DNA of 64,000 nt from Marinibacterium profundimaris (GCF_002210095.1 NZ_AQQR01000006.1:1-64000), one strand, 5' to 3'. Counted from the stretch's first letter, positions 35,111 through 44,932 are shown. A program made the numbers and translations. Notes: generated by a model not told the origin, from the letters alone.

Positions 35111-36091
35111 TCAGGTGGCCGCGCTTTTCCCCGGGGCGGATCGGGCGCCGCGGCGGGCGCGGGGATGGGCCTGGTCATAGACCTCCATCAGGCGCGCGGT
35201 GTCGACGGCGGTATAGGCCTGCGTGGTCGACAGCGACGCATGGCCCAGAAGGTCCTGGATCGCGCGCAGGTCGCCCCCGGCGGCCAGCAGGTGCGTCGCG
35301 AAGCTGTGCCGCATCGCATGGGGCGTCGCGGTGGAAGGCAGGCCCAGCTGCTGGCGGGCGCGGGCCATCACGCCGCTGACGGCGCGCGGGTTCAGCGGGC
35401 CGCCGCGCACGCCGCGAAACAGCGGCGCATCGGGCGTCATCGGGTGCGGGCAAATCGCCAGATAAGCCTCCACCGCCTGCCGCGCGGCGGGCAGCACCGG
35501 CACGATGCGTTCCTTGCCGCCCTTGCCCCGGATGCGCAGCACCTCGGGCAGGGGGGCGTCCTTGAACGTCAGCCCCAGCGCCTCGGAGATCCGCAAGCCG
35601 CAGCCGTAGAGCAGCGTCAGCACGGCGCTGTCGCGGGCCGAAACCCATTTCTCGGGCGATTGCAGTTCCACCGTGTCGATCATGGCGCGGGCGGCATCCT
35701 CGGCCAGGGGGCGGGGAAGCTTGCGCGTGAACTTGGGCGAGCGGGTGGACAGGACGGCGGTGGCGTCGAAGCCGTCACGTTCGGCCAGCCAGCCGATGAA
35801 CCCCTTCACCGCCGAGAGGCGCCTTGCCAGGGACCGGGCCGAAAGGCCGTGGGCGCGTTCGGAGGCCATCCAGGCGCGCATGTCGGAGACGGTGATCTCG
35901 CGCAGCGGGCCAAGCCCGGCGCGGCCGCCCTGGTGGATGGCGAGGAAGGCCAGGAAGCCCGAGACATCGGTCGAATAGGCGCGGATCGTGGCATCCGCGG
36001 CGCCGTTCAGGGCGCGTTCATGGGTCAGCCAGCCCTGCAGCGCGTCGCGGCTGGCGGCCGCGATCAGCATGCTGCGGTCCGGCGCCGTCAC
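35111..36091 (-). CDS. xerC: Tyrosine recombinase XerC
   Basis: A 326-residue tyrosine recombinase. It has the N-terminal SAM-like DNA-binding domain (about 10-110) and a catalytic domain with Arg167 (G-L-R-I-S-E), a Lys at 190 or 193, H-x-x-R (258-261), His284 and nucleophile Tyr293 (T-T-Q-A-Y). With XerD it resolves chromosome dimers at dif. The pairing with a DUF484 gene directly upstream is the standard arrangement for XerC. The start is GTG 36091, overlapping the DUF484 stop; ATG 36070 is an alternative. Confidence 0.9.
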   Translation of the reverse strand: MTAPDRSMLIAAASRDALQGWLTHERALNGAADATIRAYSTDVSGFLAFLAIHQGGRAGLGPLREITVSDMRAWMASERAHGLSARSLARRLSAVKGFIGWLAERDGFDATAVLSTRSPKFTRKLPRPLAEDAARAMIDTVELQSPEKWVSARDSAVLTLLYGCGLRISEALGLTFKDAPLPEVLRIRGKGGKERIVPVLPAARQAVEAYLAICPHPMTPDAPLFRGVRGGPLNPRAVSGVMARARQQLGLPSTATPHAMRHSFATHLLAAGGDLRAIQDLLGHASLSTTQAYTAVDTARLMEVYDQAHPRARRGARSAPGKSAAT

Positions 36092-36795
36092 GACAGCCAG
36101 TGCCGCATGGAGCGTTCGAAGACGCCGGCGAAGAAGCTGAGCAGGTCGGTGCCTTGCTGCGGCGTGAACTGGTGCGGATCCTCCGAGCCGAGGGCGAGCA
36201 TGCCGGGCAGGCGGCCGGAGCCGAAATCGAGCCTCAGGCAGGCCTCGGACCGGATCCAGCCGGCGCGGGGGCCGTGAACCGTGGTGACGCCCTCCTGCAG
36301 CTGGCGCAGGGTGACCTGGCGCGGGCGCGGTTCGTTGCCGCGGCCGAGGTAGCCGTCGATGAAGCCGGGGTCGCAGATATGCAGAACCTGGCCCAGGCGG
36401 TGGACGGCCGGGTCTTCTTCGGCCTGGGTGGATTCGAGGATCAGCGTGACGGCATCGACGCGCAGGATCTCGGCCACTTCGCCGCCCAGGTCGCGCAGGA
36501 AGCCTTCGAACTCGACCGGGTCGAGCATGCGCAGGATGGCGCGGTGGACCTGGTTGGTGCCGGCGAGGTTTTCGTAGGCGGCGGCGATGACGGAACGATG
36601 GGTGTCCTCGAGCCGGTCGAGCCGGGCCTCGAGCCGCTCCATGGCGATGCCGCGGAGATCGACGATATTGCCGCCCATGGACCGTTCGTTGGCGGCGATG
36701 AGGGCGCGCATCAGGTCCTGGTCGTCCAGGATGGAATCGGGTGCCGCAATGATCGCGGCGCGCGTGGCGTCGTCGAGTTTCGGGCTACTGCTCAT
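36088..36795 (-). CDS. DUF484 family protein
   Basis: A 235-residue protein of the DUF484 family, GAF-like in fold and typically encoded next to xerC. The N-terminal part has a helical segment (A-N-E-R-S...R-L-E-A-R-L-D-R-L-E), and the C-terminal GAF-like half has conserved residues in G-M-L-A-L-G-S-E-D-P-H-Q-F. Its exact role is unknown, though the conserved linkage suggests a part in chromosome segregation. It is translationally coupled to xerC (GTGA overlap). Confidence 0.9.
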   Translation of the reverse strand: MSSSPKLDDATRAAIIAAPDSILDDQDLMRALIAANERSMGGNIVDLRGIAMERLEARLDRLEDTHRSVIAAAYENLAGTNQVHRAILRMLDPVEFEGFLRDLGGEVAEILRVDAVTLILESTQAEEDPAVHRLGQVLHICDPGFIDGYLGRGNEPRPRQVTLRQLQEGVTTVHGPRAGWIRSEACLRLDFGSGRLPGMLALGSEDPHQFTPQQGTDLLSFFAGVFERSMRHWLS

Positions 36796-36910
36796 GAAGG
36801 CCTCTGGTGATTTGGAGTGTGTATAACATGACACAAGACCGCGTTTCGACGGAAAAAGCCCCGTCCCGCGGTCGAAACTGACCCTGTGGCGCTCCCGCCG
36901 CTTGTCATGC

Positions 36911-37077
36911 CGCGGCTGCGCCGCGCCCTTCCGCGCGTTGGGCATGGCCCTGCGCCTGCGGCGCAGGGCGGTCGCGCCAAGCAACACCGGTGGGATCAGC
37001 GTGCAACCGCCGCGCGGCCTCGTCAGAGGCCGCGCGGCCGGGCCCAAGGCCCGCAGGGCCCCGGCCAGGCCGGGGCC
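36911..37077. repeat. Array of GC-rich hairpins, mostly with short loops
   Basis: Between tal and DUF484, hairpins follow one another: CGCGGC-tgc-GCCGCG (36911-36925), CCCTGCGCC-tgc-GGCGCAGGG (36948-36968) and a 13-bp stem with loop gtca (37009-37038). Then come GGCCC-gca-GGGCC (37048-37060) and the overlapping palindrome GGCCCCGGCC/GGCCGGGGCC (37057-37077). It resembles the array after ruvB. The 348-bp gap (36796-37143) has no gene. Confidence 0.75.
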
Positions 37078-37143
37078 GAGGGGCGCGGGAGCCCCCCGGT
37101 CAGATCGCGGATGCGTCAGATCGTGAAGACGGGCAGCCCTGGA

Positions 37144-37797
37144 TCACAGGATCTTCTGGCCGGTCTTTTCCCAGTCCGCCAGGAAGGCGGCGAGGCCCTT
37201 GTCGGTCAACGGGTGGCTGGCCAACGACTTGATCACGGCCGGCGGCGCGGTGATCACGTCGGCGCCGATGCGCGCACAATCCTGCACGTGGTTGGCGCTG
37301 CGGATCGAGGCGGCGAGGATCTCGGTCTCGAACCCGTAATTGTCGTAGATGGTGCGGATATCGTCGATCAGCTCCAGCCCGTCGAGCGCGATGTCATCGA
37401 GCCGCCCGATGAAGGGCGAGATGAAGGTCGCGCCCGCCTTGGCCGCCAGCAGCGCCTGGTTGGCCGAGAAGCACAGCGTCACGTTGACCATCTTGCCTTC
37501 GCCCGACAGCACCTTGCAGGCCTTCAGCCCGTCCCAGGTCAGCGGCACCTTCACGGTGATGTTGGGCGCGATCTCGGCCAGCTTGCGGCCCTCGGCGATC
37601 ATCGCGTCGGCCTCGGTGGCGACCACCTCGGCGCTGACCGGGCCGTCGACCAGGTCGCAGATCTCCTTGGTCACTTCCAGGATGTCGCGGCCGGATTTCA
37701 TGATCAGCGACGGGTTGGTGGTGACCCCGTCGACCATGCCAAGGTCGTTCAGCTCGGCGATTGCATCGATTTCGGCTGTGTCCACGAAAAACTTCAT
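37144..37797 (-). CDS. tal: Transaldolase / fructose-6-phosphate aldolase family
   Basis: A 217-residue small class I aldolase of the TalC/FSA type. The fold starts [16 protein letters not shown] carries the conserved substrate contacts. The Schiff-base Lys is in the T-V-K-V-P-L-T strand (residue about 83), and S-P-F-I-G-R-L-D-D is the phosphate loop. It is the pentose-phosphate transaldolase in many alphaproteobacteria, though some members act as fructose-6-phosphate aldolases. It is divergent from priA and has a 217-bp upstream gap. Confidence 0.92.
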   Translation of the reverse strand: MKFFVDTAEIDAIAELNDLGMVDGVTTNPSLIMKSGRDILEVTKEICDLVDGPVSAEVVATEADAMIAEGRKLAEIAPNITVKVPLTWDGLKACKVLSGEGKMVNVTLCFSANQALLAAKAGATFISPFIGRLDDIALDGLELIDDIRTIYDNYGFETEILAASIRSANHVQDCARIGADVITAPPAVIKSLASHPLTDKGLAAFLADWEKTGQKIL

Positions 37798-38013
37798 TTC
37801 TGTCCCCTTCTGCCCCTCGGGCGTGGCGGTCGTCTCTTGCCGGTCTGGTATCGCAAACGACGTCCACCGGAAAGCCCCGGCGGCACCAATCCTGCGATCG
37901 CGCGCGCCCCGGTGGCACGGTCCCGCCGGCGGGTGCGGATGCCATCACCCTTGCCCTTCCCGCATGGCCTGCGCTACCTCCCGACAACCACCCGAAAAGC
38001 CCGGAGGCATCCC

Positions 38014-40209
38014 ATGGACGCGAGCCAGGAATTCGCAGCCGGAACCCCGGTGGCCGTCCTGACCACGCAGCCGCTCGACCGGCTGCTGGATTACAAGGCG
38101 CCCGAGACCGGCTGCCAGACCGGCGATTTCGTCGAGGTCCCGCTGGGCCCGCGCCGGGTGCTGGGCGTGGTCTGGGGCCCGGGGCAGGGCGACTTCGATC
38201 CGGCGAAGCTGCGCCCCGTGAACCGCGTGCTCGACGCCGCGCCGATGCGCGAGGAGCTGCGGATTTTCCTTGAGAAATGCTCGGCCTACACGTTGACGCC
38301 GATGCCCGCCATGCTGCGTCTGGCGACCCGCGCGCCGGGGCTGGGCGACCCGCCGTCGATGCGCAAGATCTACCGCCTGGGCGATGCCGAGCCGAGCCGC
38401 ATGACCGACGCGCGGACCCGCGTGCTGGAGGTTCTGCGCGACCACGGCGGGCTGGCCTTCACGCTGGGCGAACTGGCCGAGATGGCCGCTGTGGGCACCT
38501 CTGTCGTCAAGGGGCTGGTCAAGCAGGGCGCCGTGCGCGAGGAGGACAGCCCCCGCGACCTGCCCTTCCCGCGTCTCGATCCCGGCCGCCCGGGCAAGGC
38601 GCTGACCGAGGACCAGTCCGCCGCCGCGACCCAGTTGCAGGAGGCCGTCGCCTCGGGCCAATACGGCACCACGCTGCTGCGCGGGATCACCGGCTCCGGC
38701 AAGACCGAAGTCTACCTGGAGGCCGTCGCCGCCTGCCTGGAGCGCGGGCGCCAAGCGCTTGTCCTGCTTCCGGAAATCGCGCTGACGGCGGAATTCCTGT
38801 CGCGGGTCGAGGCGCGGTTCGGCGCGCGCCCGGCCGAATGGCATTCGGGCGCCACCATGACCGAGCGCCGCCGGATCTGGCGCATGGTGGGCGAGGGCGG
38901 CGCGCAACTGGTGGTCGGCGCGCGCTCGGCCCTGTTCCTGCCGTTCCGCGACCTGGGCCTGATCGTCGTCGACGAGGAACATGACACGGCCTACAAGCAG
39001 GAAGAGGGCGTTCTGTACAACGCCCGCGACATGGCGGTGCTGCGCGCCTCGATCTGTGCGGCGCAGGTGGTGCTGGCCTCGGCCACGCCGTCGCTGGAAA
39101 GCTGGACCAATGCACAGGCCGGCAAGTACCGGAAAATAGAGCTGAATTCGCGGTTCGGGCCGTCGATCCTGCCGCAGATGCAATCGCTCGACATGCGCGA
39201 GGCGAAGCTGCCCGCCGGGCGCTGGATCTCGCCCGCTCTGGCCGAGGCGGTGGAGGCGCGGGTCGCAAAAGGCGAGCAGGCGCTGCTTTTCCTGAACCGG
39301 CGCGGCTATGCGCCGGTGACGCTGTGCCGGGCCTGCGGATCGCAGATCGCCTGCCCGCATTGCGACGCGCGGATGGTCGAACACCGGTTTCTCAAGCGGC
39401 TGATGTGCCACCAATGCGGCGAGACGATGCCGATCCCCAAGGCCTGCCCCGAATGTGGTGTCGAGGACCGGCTGGCGCCCGTCGGACCGGGCGTCGAACG
39501 GGTGGCCGAGGAGGCCGCGGCGCTGTTTCCCGAAGCGCGGCAGGCGGTGCTCAGCTCGGATCTCTTCGGCTCGGCCCGGGCGCTTAAGGCCGAGATCGAG
39601 CGGATTGCCGAGGGCGGGGCGGAGATCATCATCGGCACGCAGCTGGTGGCAAAAGGCCATAACTTTCCGTTGCTTACGCTGGTTGGCGTGATCGACGCGG
39701 ACCTTGGCCTGCAGGGGTCGGACCTGCGCGCGGCAGAGCGGACCTTTCAGCTGATGCGGCAGGTGGCGGGCCGCGCGGGGCGCTCGGAGCGGGCGGGGCT
39801 TGCGTTGCTCCAGACCTATCAGCCGGAGCATCCGGTGATCCGGGCGATCCTGGCGGGTGACGAGGACGGGTTCTGGCGCGCCGAGGCCGGAGAGCGGCAG
39901 GCGGCCGGGGTGCCGCCCTTCGGACGGATGGCGGGGATCATCCTGTCGGGCACGGATACGGCGCAGGTCTTCGACCTGGGCAACGCGCTGGCGCGCAACA
40001 CGGGGCCGCTAAGTGCAATTGGCGCAACGGTTTTCGGCCCCGCGCCGGCGCCGATCGCGCGGATCCGGGGGCGGCATCGCGTGCGGCTTCTGGTCAAGGC
40101 GCCGAAGGGCGTCGCGCTGCAGGAGGCGATCTCGCGCTGGATCGCGCCGGTGCGGCTGAAGGGGGATCTGAGGCTGGCGGTGGATATCGACCCGCAGAGC
40201 TTCTTCTGA
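38014..40209 (+). CDS. priA: Primosomal protein N' (PriA helicase)
   Basis: A 731-residue replication-restart helicase. The N-terminal 3'-DNA-binding domain is followed by the SF2 helicase core with Walker A G-I-T-G-S-G-K-T-E (about 230) and D-E-E-H-D (motif II). The zinc-binding Cys cluster contains C-R-A-C-G, C-P-H-C, C-H-Q-C-G and C-P-E-C-G, four CxxC pairs as expected. It loads the replisome at stalled forks. The RBS GGAGG lies 6 bp before ATG 38014. A structured repeat begins 10 bp after the stop. Confidence 0.96.
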   Translation: MDASQEFAAGTPVAVLTTQPLDRLLDYKAPETGCQTGDFVEVPLGPRRVLGVVWGPGQGDFDPAKLRPVNRVLDAAPMREELRIFLEKCSAYTLTPMPAMLRLATRAPGLGDPPSMRKIYRLGDAEPSRMTDARTRVLEVLRDHGGLAFTLGELAEMAAVGTSVVKGLVKQGAVREEDSPRDLPFPRLDPGRPGKALTEDQSAAATQLQEAVASGQYGTTLLRGITGSGKTEVYLEAVAACLERGRQALVLLPEIALTAEFLSRVEARFGARPAEWHSGATMTERRRIWRMVGEGGAQLVVGARSALFLPFRDLGLIVVDEEHDTAYKQEEGVLYNARDMAVLRASICAAQVVLASATPSLESWTNAQAGKYRKIELNSRFGPSILPQMQSLDMREAKLPAGRWISPALAEAVEARVAKGEQALLFLNRRGYAPVTLCRACGSQIACPHCDARMVEHRFLKRLMCHQCGETMPIPKACPECGVEDRLAPVGPGVERVAEEAAALFPEARQAVLSSDLFGSARALKAEIERIAEGGAEIIIGTQLVAKGHNFPLLTLVGVIDADLGLQGSDLRAAERTFQLMRQVAGRAGRSERAGLALLQTYQPEHPVIRAILAGDEDGFWRAEAGERQAAGVPPFGRMAGIILSGTDTAQVFDLGNALARNTGPLSAIGATVFGPAPAPIARIRGRHRVRLLVKAPKGVALQEAISRWIAPVRLKGDLRLAVDIDPQSFF

Positions 40210-40218
40210 CGGTGGATT

Positions 40219-40424
40219 GGGGGCGCTGCCCCCGTCCTCCTGCGGAGGCCTCCCCCGGAGGTACTTGGGCAAAAGTGAAGATATGGACGTTTTGTACATT
40301 GTCCGAAGCGGGGTATGTCCGTTTTGTACATCTGCGAAACGCCGCTCCACCGCCGGATCCGGGCGCGCCGCCCGGGCGTCTGGCACAGGTCCCCTGCTTC
40401 ATCTTTGCCCAAATACCTCAATCC
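40219..40424. repeat. Composite repeat: full copy F (+), paired TGTACA sites, half copy (-)
   Basis: Full copy F spans 40219-40280 with hairpin 2 GTCCTCC-tgc-GGAGGCC. CGTTTTGTACA occurs at 40288-40298 and 40320-40330, 32 bp start to start. A GC-rich stretch then leads to an inverted half copy at 40396-40424. The interior, from the paired sites to GCACAGGTCCCCTGCTTCAT, matches the element at 23070-23190 in reverse. The 397-bp gap (40210-40606) has no gene. Confidence 0.8.
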
Positions 40425-40606
40425 GACGGTGGCCACGACACGGACCGATTGCATGATGGCGACTGGACCGCAACACGCCCGATCCGGCCAGCCGCATCCG
40501 CGCCCGAGGATCATCCACGCGCGACCGCGGTGCAAAATCCGCCCGGCGGTGGGAGCGGTGCGTATTTGTCTCGCCAATCGCGGGAGCGGGGCGTAAAGGG
40601 GCAGAT

Positions 40607-41842
40607 ATGCCCCGTATCGTGCCTCTGTCCGAGATCGGGTCGCAGCCGGCCTGGCGCCGGCCGATCCCGCTACTCGTCCTCACCGCGCTTGCCATGCCGA
40701 TCGCCTTCGCGACCTGGTCGGCGCTTCTGAACAATTTCGTCATCGAGGTCGCGGATTTCGACGGCTCGGATATCGGCTGGCTGCACACGGTGCGCGAGAT
40801 CCCGGGCTTTCTGTCGATCGGCGTGATCGCCATCATCATCTTCATGCGCGAGCAGGTGCTGGGGCTGGTCGCGCTTTTCATGCTGGGGGTGGCGACCGCC
40901 GTCACCGCCTGGTTCCCGAGCATGGGCGGGATCCTGACGATCACGATGCTGAGTTCGATCGGGTTCCATTACTACGAGACGGTCAACCAGTCGCTGCAGC
41001 TGCAATGGATCGAGAAGTCCAAGGCGCCGCAGGTTCTGGGCTGGCTGCTGGCGGCGGGATCGGCGGCGACGCTGGTGTCCTACGGGCTGATCGTGCTGCT
41101 GTGGGACCGGCTGGGGCTGACCTACAACACCGTCTACCTTGCCTCCGGCGGGATCACGGCGCTGCTGGCGGTGCTGGGCTTCCTGCTGTGGCCGCAGTTC
41201 GAGGCGCCGCATCCGCAGGTCAAGAAGATGGTGCTGCGCAGGCGCTACTGGCTTTATTACGCGCTGCAGTTCATGTCCGGAGCCCGCAGGCAGATCTTCA
41301 TCGTCTTCGCGGGCTTCATGATGGTCGAGCATTTCGGCTTCGACGTGCACGAGGTCACGTCGCTTTACATGATCAACCTGGTGCTGAACATGATCTGCGC
41401 CCCGCTCATCGGCAAGGCGGTCAACGCCTGGGGCGAGCGGCGGGCGCTGCTGTTCGAGTACACCGGGCTGGTGATCGTCTTTCTCGCCTATGGCGGGATC
41501 TATTTCTTCGGCTGGGGCGTGGTGCTGGCGGCGACGCTTTACGTGATCGACCACCTGTTCTTTGCCATGGCGCTGGCGTTGAAGACCTATTTCCAGAAGA
41601 TCGCCGATCCGGGCGATATCGCGCCCACCGCCGCCGTGGCCTTCACCATCAACCATATCGCGGCCGTCTTCCTGCCGGCGGGGCTGGGCTATCTGTGGCT
41701 GGTGTCGCCGGCGGCGGTCTTCGTGCTGGCCTCGGGCATGGCGATGACCTCGCTGCTTTTGGCGCTGATGATCCCGCGCCACCCCGAGCCGGGGCGCGAA
41801 ACCACCCTGGCCGGCGCGCTGCCGGCAGCGGCGGCGGAATAG
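40607..41842 (+). CDS. MFS transporter
   Basis: A 411-residue major facilitator superfamily protein with about twelve hydrophobic helices. The cytoplasmic loop between the two halves is short and basic (V-L-R-R-R-Y-W). A charged M-R-E motif follows the second helix, and the N-terminal region is acidic after the first helix (I-E-V-A-D-F-D-G-S-D-I-G). The substrate cannot be told; no linked enzyme or regulator suggests one. It is followed by a MATE gene after 64 bp, possibly in one transcript with prmA. Confidence 0.82.
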   Translation: MPRIVPLSEIGSQPAWRRPIPLLVLTALAMPIAFATWSALLNNFVIEVADFDGSDIGWLHTVREIPGFLSIGVIAIIIFMREQVLGLVALFMLGVATAVTAWFPSMGGILTITMLSSIGFHYYETVNQSLQLQWIEKSKAPQVLGWLLAAGSAATLVSYGLIVLLWDRLGLTYNTVYLASGGITALLAVLGFLLWPQFEAPHPQVKKMVLRRRYWLYYALQFMSGARRQIFIVFAGFMMVEHFGFDVHEVTSLYMINLVLNMICAPLIGKAVNAWGERRALLFEYTGLVIVFLAYGGIYFFGWGVVLAATLYVIDHLFFAMALALKTYFQKIADPGDIAPTAAVAFTINHIAAVFLPAGLGYLWLVSPAAVFVLASGMAMTSLLLALMIPRHPEPGRETTLAGALPAAAAE

Positions 41843-41906
41843 CCGGCCCCGTCCTTCCCTAACAGAGCGCCGGTGAGACCGGCCTTCGCAGCCAGAAGAG
41901 CGTGAT

Positions 41907-43283
41907 GTGAGTATCCTCAACGAACCCGGACGTTTCCTGACAGGCTCGATCATGGGCCACGTGGCGCGGATGACGCTGACCGGCATGATCGGCTTTGTCT
42001 TCATCTTCGCGGTGGACGCGATCAACCTCTACTGGCTGTCGCAGACCGGCGACACGACGCTGGTGGCGGCCGCCGGGTTCGCCATGGCGATCCAGGTGAT
42101 CTCGCTGGCCGGGGGGATTTCGATGATGGTCGCCTCCTCGGCGCTGATCTCGCGCGCGCTGGGGGCGGGAGAGGCAGAGCTGGCGCGGCGGCAGACCGCC
42201 TCGGGCGCCGTGATCGCGGCGGTGGTGCAGGGGATCGTGGCGGCGCTGCTGATCAGCTTCCGGCACCCGGTGCTGGCCTTCCTGGGCGCCGAGGGCGAGG
42301 TGGCGGCGCAGGCGGCGCATTACCTCGTGGTCTCGCTGCCGGCGCTGACGGTGCTGGGCGCGGGGATGGTGATCAACGGGGCGATCCGGGCGCAGGGCGA
42401 TGCGCGGCGCTCGGTCGGCGTGACCATGCTGGGCGGGCTTGTCTCGGCGATCCTGGGCTATGTGCTGATCCACCGGGCCGGGCTGGGTCTGACCGGGGCG
42501 GCGCTGAGCGTGAGTGCGGCGCAATGCGTGTCCTTCCTGCTGGCCTTCCGGGTGGCGCGGCGGGTGCACGACCTGCTGGCGCGGCCGCGCGCGGCGGATA
42601 TTCGCGCGACTTTCGGTCCGTTCATGGTGATCGCCGTGCCCGCGATGCTGTCGCAGCTGGCCCGGCCCGTCGGGCTGGCGGTGCTGGTCATGGTCATGGC
42701 GCCTTTCGGCGAAGAGGCGGTGGCCGGCTGGACCGTGCTGTCGCGGCTGATCATGGTGGCTTTCGGCGGGCTTTTGTCGCTGGCGGCGATGATCGGCGGG
42801 ATCTTTGGCCAGAACTACGGCGCCGGGCGGATCGACCGGGTGCGCCGCACCTTCCGCGACGCGACGATCTTCGGCGTGGCCTATGTGCTGGTGGTCTGGG
42901 CGCTGCTGATCTGGGTGACCGAGCCCGCGATCCGCGCCTTCGGCGTCACCGGGCTGGGCGCCGACGTGCTGCGCGCCTTTACCCATTACGGGGCGGGGGG
43001 CTATGTTTTTGCCGCGATGCTGTTCGTCAACGGCGCGGCGCTGAACGTGCTGGGGCGGCCGCACTGGGCCACCGGCTTTGCCTGGGTGCGCGAGGTGGCG
43101 CTGACCTGGCCCGCCGCCGTGCTGATGGCGGGCTGGTTCGGGGCCGTGGGCGTCGTCTATTCCCAGATCGTCGTCAGCATGATAATCGGCACCGCCGCCT
43201 GGCTGGTGGGCCTGTGGTACATCCGGTCGCTGAAACCGGGCTCCGTCGCGCCCTCCGCCACCACCCCGACCCTTGCAGAATAG
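41907..43283 (+). CDS. MATE family efflux transporter
   Basis: A 458-residue multidrug and toxin extrusion protein with about twelve helices in two six-helix halves. It has the usual Pro/Gly-rich helix starts and a cation-site-like region in the N-half. It would export organic cations, flavonoid-like or other compounds using Na+ or H+. The start is GTG 41907; the nearer ATG at 41905 is immediately followed by a stop. prmA begins 10 bp after its stop. A second, different MATE gene is at 57765. Confidence 0.88.
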   Translation: MSILNEPGRFLTGSIMGHVARMTLTGMIGFVFIFAVDAINLYWLSQTGDTTLVAAAGFAMAIQVISLAGGISMMVASSALISRALGAGEAELARRQTASGAVIAAVVQGIVAALLISFRHPVLAFLGAEGEVAAQAAHYLVVSLPALTVLGAGMVINGAIRAQGDARRSVGVTMLGGLVSAILGYVLIHRAGLGLTGAALSVSAAQCVSFLLAFRVARRVHDLLARPRAADIRATFGPFMVIAVPAMLSQLARPVGLAVLVMVMAPFGEEAVAGWTVLSRLIMVAFGGLLSLAAMIGGIFGQNYGAGRIDRVRRTFRDATIFGVAYVLVVWALLIWVTEPAIRAFGVTGLGADVLRAFTHYGAGGYVFAAMLFVNGAALNVLGRPHWATGFAWVREVALTWPAAVLMAGWFGAVGVVYSQIVVSMIIGTAAWLVGLWYIRSLKPGSVAPSATTPTLAE

Positions 43284-43293
43284 AGCCGATCCC

Positions 43294-44166
43294 ATGCCCA
43301 CGTTTACCGCCCTGACCACCCTGACCGGACGCAAGGAGGCCGAAGCCCTTGGCGAGGCGATGGAGCGGCTGGACCCCGAACCCACCGGCGTCGGTGTCTT
43401 CGAACTGGAAGACGGATCGGGCCTGTGGGAGGTCGGCGGCTATTTCACCGAAAGCCCCGACGCGGCGGGGCTGGCGTTGCTGGCCCAGGTCTTTGGCGCA
43501 AAGCCCTTCGCGGTGTCGGAACTGCCCGAGACCGACTGGGTCGCCAAGGTCCGGCGCGAGCTGTCGCCGGTGGCGGCGGGGCGGTTCTTTGTCCACGGCA
43601 GCCACGATTCCGACAAGGTGCCCGACGGGGTCGAGGCGCTGCTGATCGACGCGGCGATGGCCTTCGGCACCGGGCACCACGGCACCACTCTGGGGTGTCT
43701 CAAGGCGCTGGACTGGCTGATCGAGCAGGGCGAGGTGAAGCACAACGTGGCCGATATCGGCTGTGGCACAGCGGTGCTGGCGATGGCCGCCGCGAGGACC
43801 TGGCCCGAGGATGTGCTGGCCTCGGACATCGACCCGGTCGCGGTCGAGGTGGCGGAAGCCAATGCGCGGGCCAACGGGCTGGAGGGGCGGCTGCATTGTG
43901 TCGAGGCGGCGGGGTTCGATCATCCCGCCCTGGCCGGGGCGGCGCCCTTCGACCTGATCTTCGCCAACATCCTCAAGGGCCCGCTGATGGCGCTGGCGCC
44001 GGACCTGTGCGGCGCGCTGGCCCCGGGCGGGCATGCGATTCTCTCGGGCATCCTGGTGGAGCAGGCCGATGACGTGGTGGCCGAGTATTCCCGTTTCGGA
44101 ACCAATTTGCAGCGGCGGGACGATATTGGCGACTGGACCACGCTAATCCTTATCCGAACGGAGTGA
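43294..44166 (+). CDS. prmA: Ribosomal protein L11 methyltransferase
   Basis: A 290-residue SAM-dependent methyltransferase that trimethylates ribosomal protein L11. The SAM motif I reads V-A-D-I-G-C-G-T-A-V-L-A. The preceding A-F-G-T-G-H-H-G-T-T and the later F-A-N-I-L (PrmA's N-P/A-N-x-x-type catalytic motif) are typical. The N-terminal L11-recognition domain is present (about 1-95). ATG 43294 lies 10 bp after the MATE stop, suggesting co-transcription. Confidence 0.93.
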   Translation: MPTFTALTTLTGRKEAEALGEAMERLDPEPTGVGVFELEDGSGLWEVGGYFTESPDAAGLALLAQVFGAKPFAVSELPETDWVAKVRRELSPVAAGRFFVHGSHDSDKVPDGVEALLIDAAMAFGTGHHGTTLGCLKALDWLIEQGEVKHNVADIGCGTAVLAMAAARTWPEDVLASDIDPVAVEVAEANARANGLEGRLHCVEAAGFDHPALAGAAPFDLIFANILKGPLMALAPDLCGALAPGGHAILSGILVEQADDVVAEYSRFGTNLQRRDDIGDWTTLILIRTE

Positions 44167-44273
44167 TTGGGGCGCATTTGAGCCGAGTTCTATCCGTTCG
44201 CCCCGGTTTTGCCACAATCTGGCCGTAGCCAGAGCCATCCGTTGGTGGGGGCCACGGACCGGGGTTCTTAAAG

Positions 44274-44621
44274 ATGTCTGACAGTTTCGCGGGGTTTGAC
44301 GCGCGCCGTCGCCGGATCGAGACCAAGCACGGCAAGCTGGCGAATGGCTACGACCTTCACATGCAGAAAGACGGGCTGATCGTCGCCCGTCCGCGCCGGA
44401 CGCGCGGGCTGGGCGTGACGCCCCGGGTGCTGATCCTCGTCGTCGCGGCCCTGCTTGGCTTCAAGGGCTTCCTGATCGCGGCGCTGGGCCCGATGGCCTA
44501 TAGTGATCGCGTGGAGCGGCTGGGTGCCGGATCGGCCTTCGAGAAGGCCGGCGCCTGGGTCATGCAGGCCGACCCCGTCTCGCGCGAGATCGGCGCGGCA
44601 CTTGCACCCTACCTGAAGTAA
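44274..44621 (+). CDS. Conserved small membrane protein of unknown function
   Basis: A 115-residue protein with a charged N-terminus (R-R-R-R-I-E-T-K-H-G-K-L), one central membrane helix (about residues 50-68, R-V-L-I-L-V-V-A-A-L-L-G-F) and a C-terminal soluble part. The basic start suggests the N-terminus is inside and the C-terminus in the periplasm. It lies about 107 bp after prmA. No family was recognised with confidence; it resembles small Rhodobacterales proteins that are usually unannotated. Confidence 0.7.
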   Translation: MSDSFAGFDARRRRIETKHGKLANGYDLHMQKDGLIVARPRRTRGLGVTPRVLILVVAALLGFKGFLIAALGPMAYSDRVERLGAGSAFEKAGAWVMQADPVSREIGAALAPYLK

Positions 44622-44932
44622 CGACCCGACCGGGCGGTGCCTTGTGCTGCCGGGGGATGCGACGGGGGGCTGGCGCGCGGGGCGACGGTGCGCCGTGCAG
44701 CGTTAGACAGGATGAACGGGCGCAACCCCAGACCTTTTTCGGTCGTGCAGCCGTCGGTCCCGGTCCGGGGCGGTGTGTTGCGGGCGATGGGGCGACTGGC
44801 CAGGTCGGTTTGCTGATGTCTCGACGCGCGCGGGGCGCGGAGTGTCAGCGGCCTGCGGGACAAGGGTCCCTTCGGAAATCCTGTGGGCGGCGCGATGGGC
44901 CGGCCCGGTCCGCCCGGAGGCGGCGGTGACAA
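44622..44932. other. Intergenic region, no gene supported
   Basis: About 310 bp between the small membrane protein and the DUF1127 terminator. I looked for the CCUCCUCCC-loop sRNAs that accompany DUF1127 genes in Rhodobacter, reading the minus strand, and found none. Frames here are not credible. No promoter stands out. Confidence 0.5.

Noticed and set aside
36886-38013. Upstream extension of the priA frame over tal
   Set aside because: It is antisense to the transaldolase gene; PriA homology and the RBS start at 38014.
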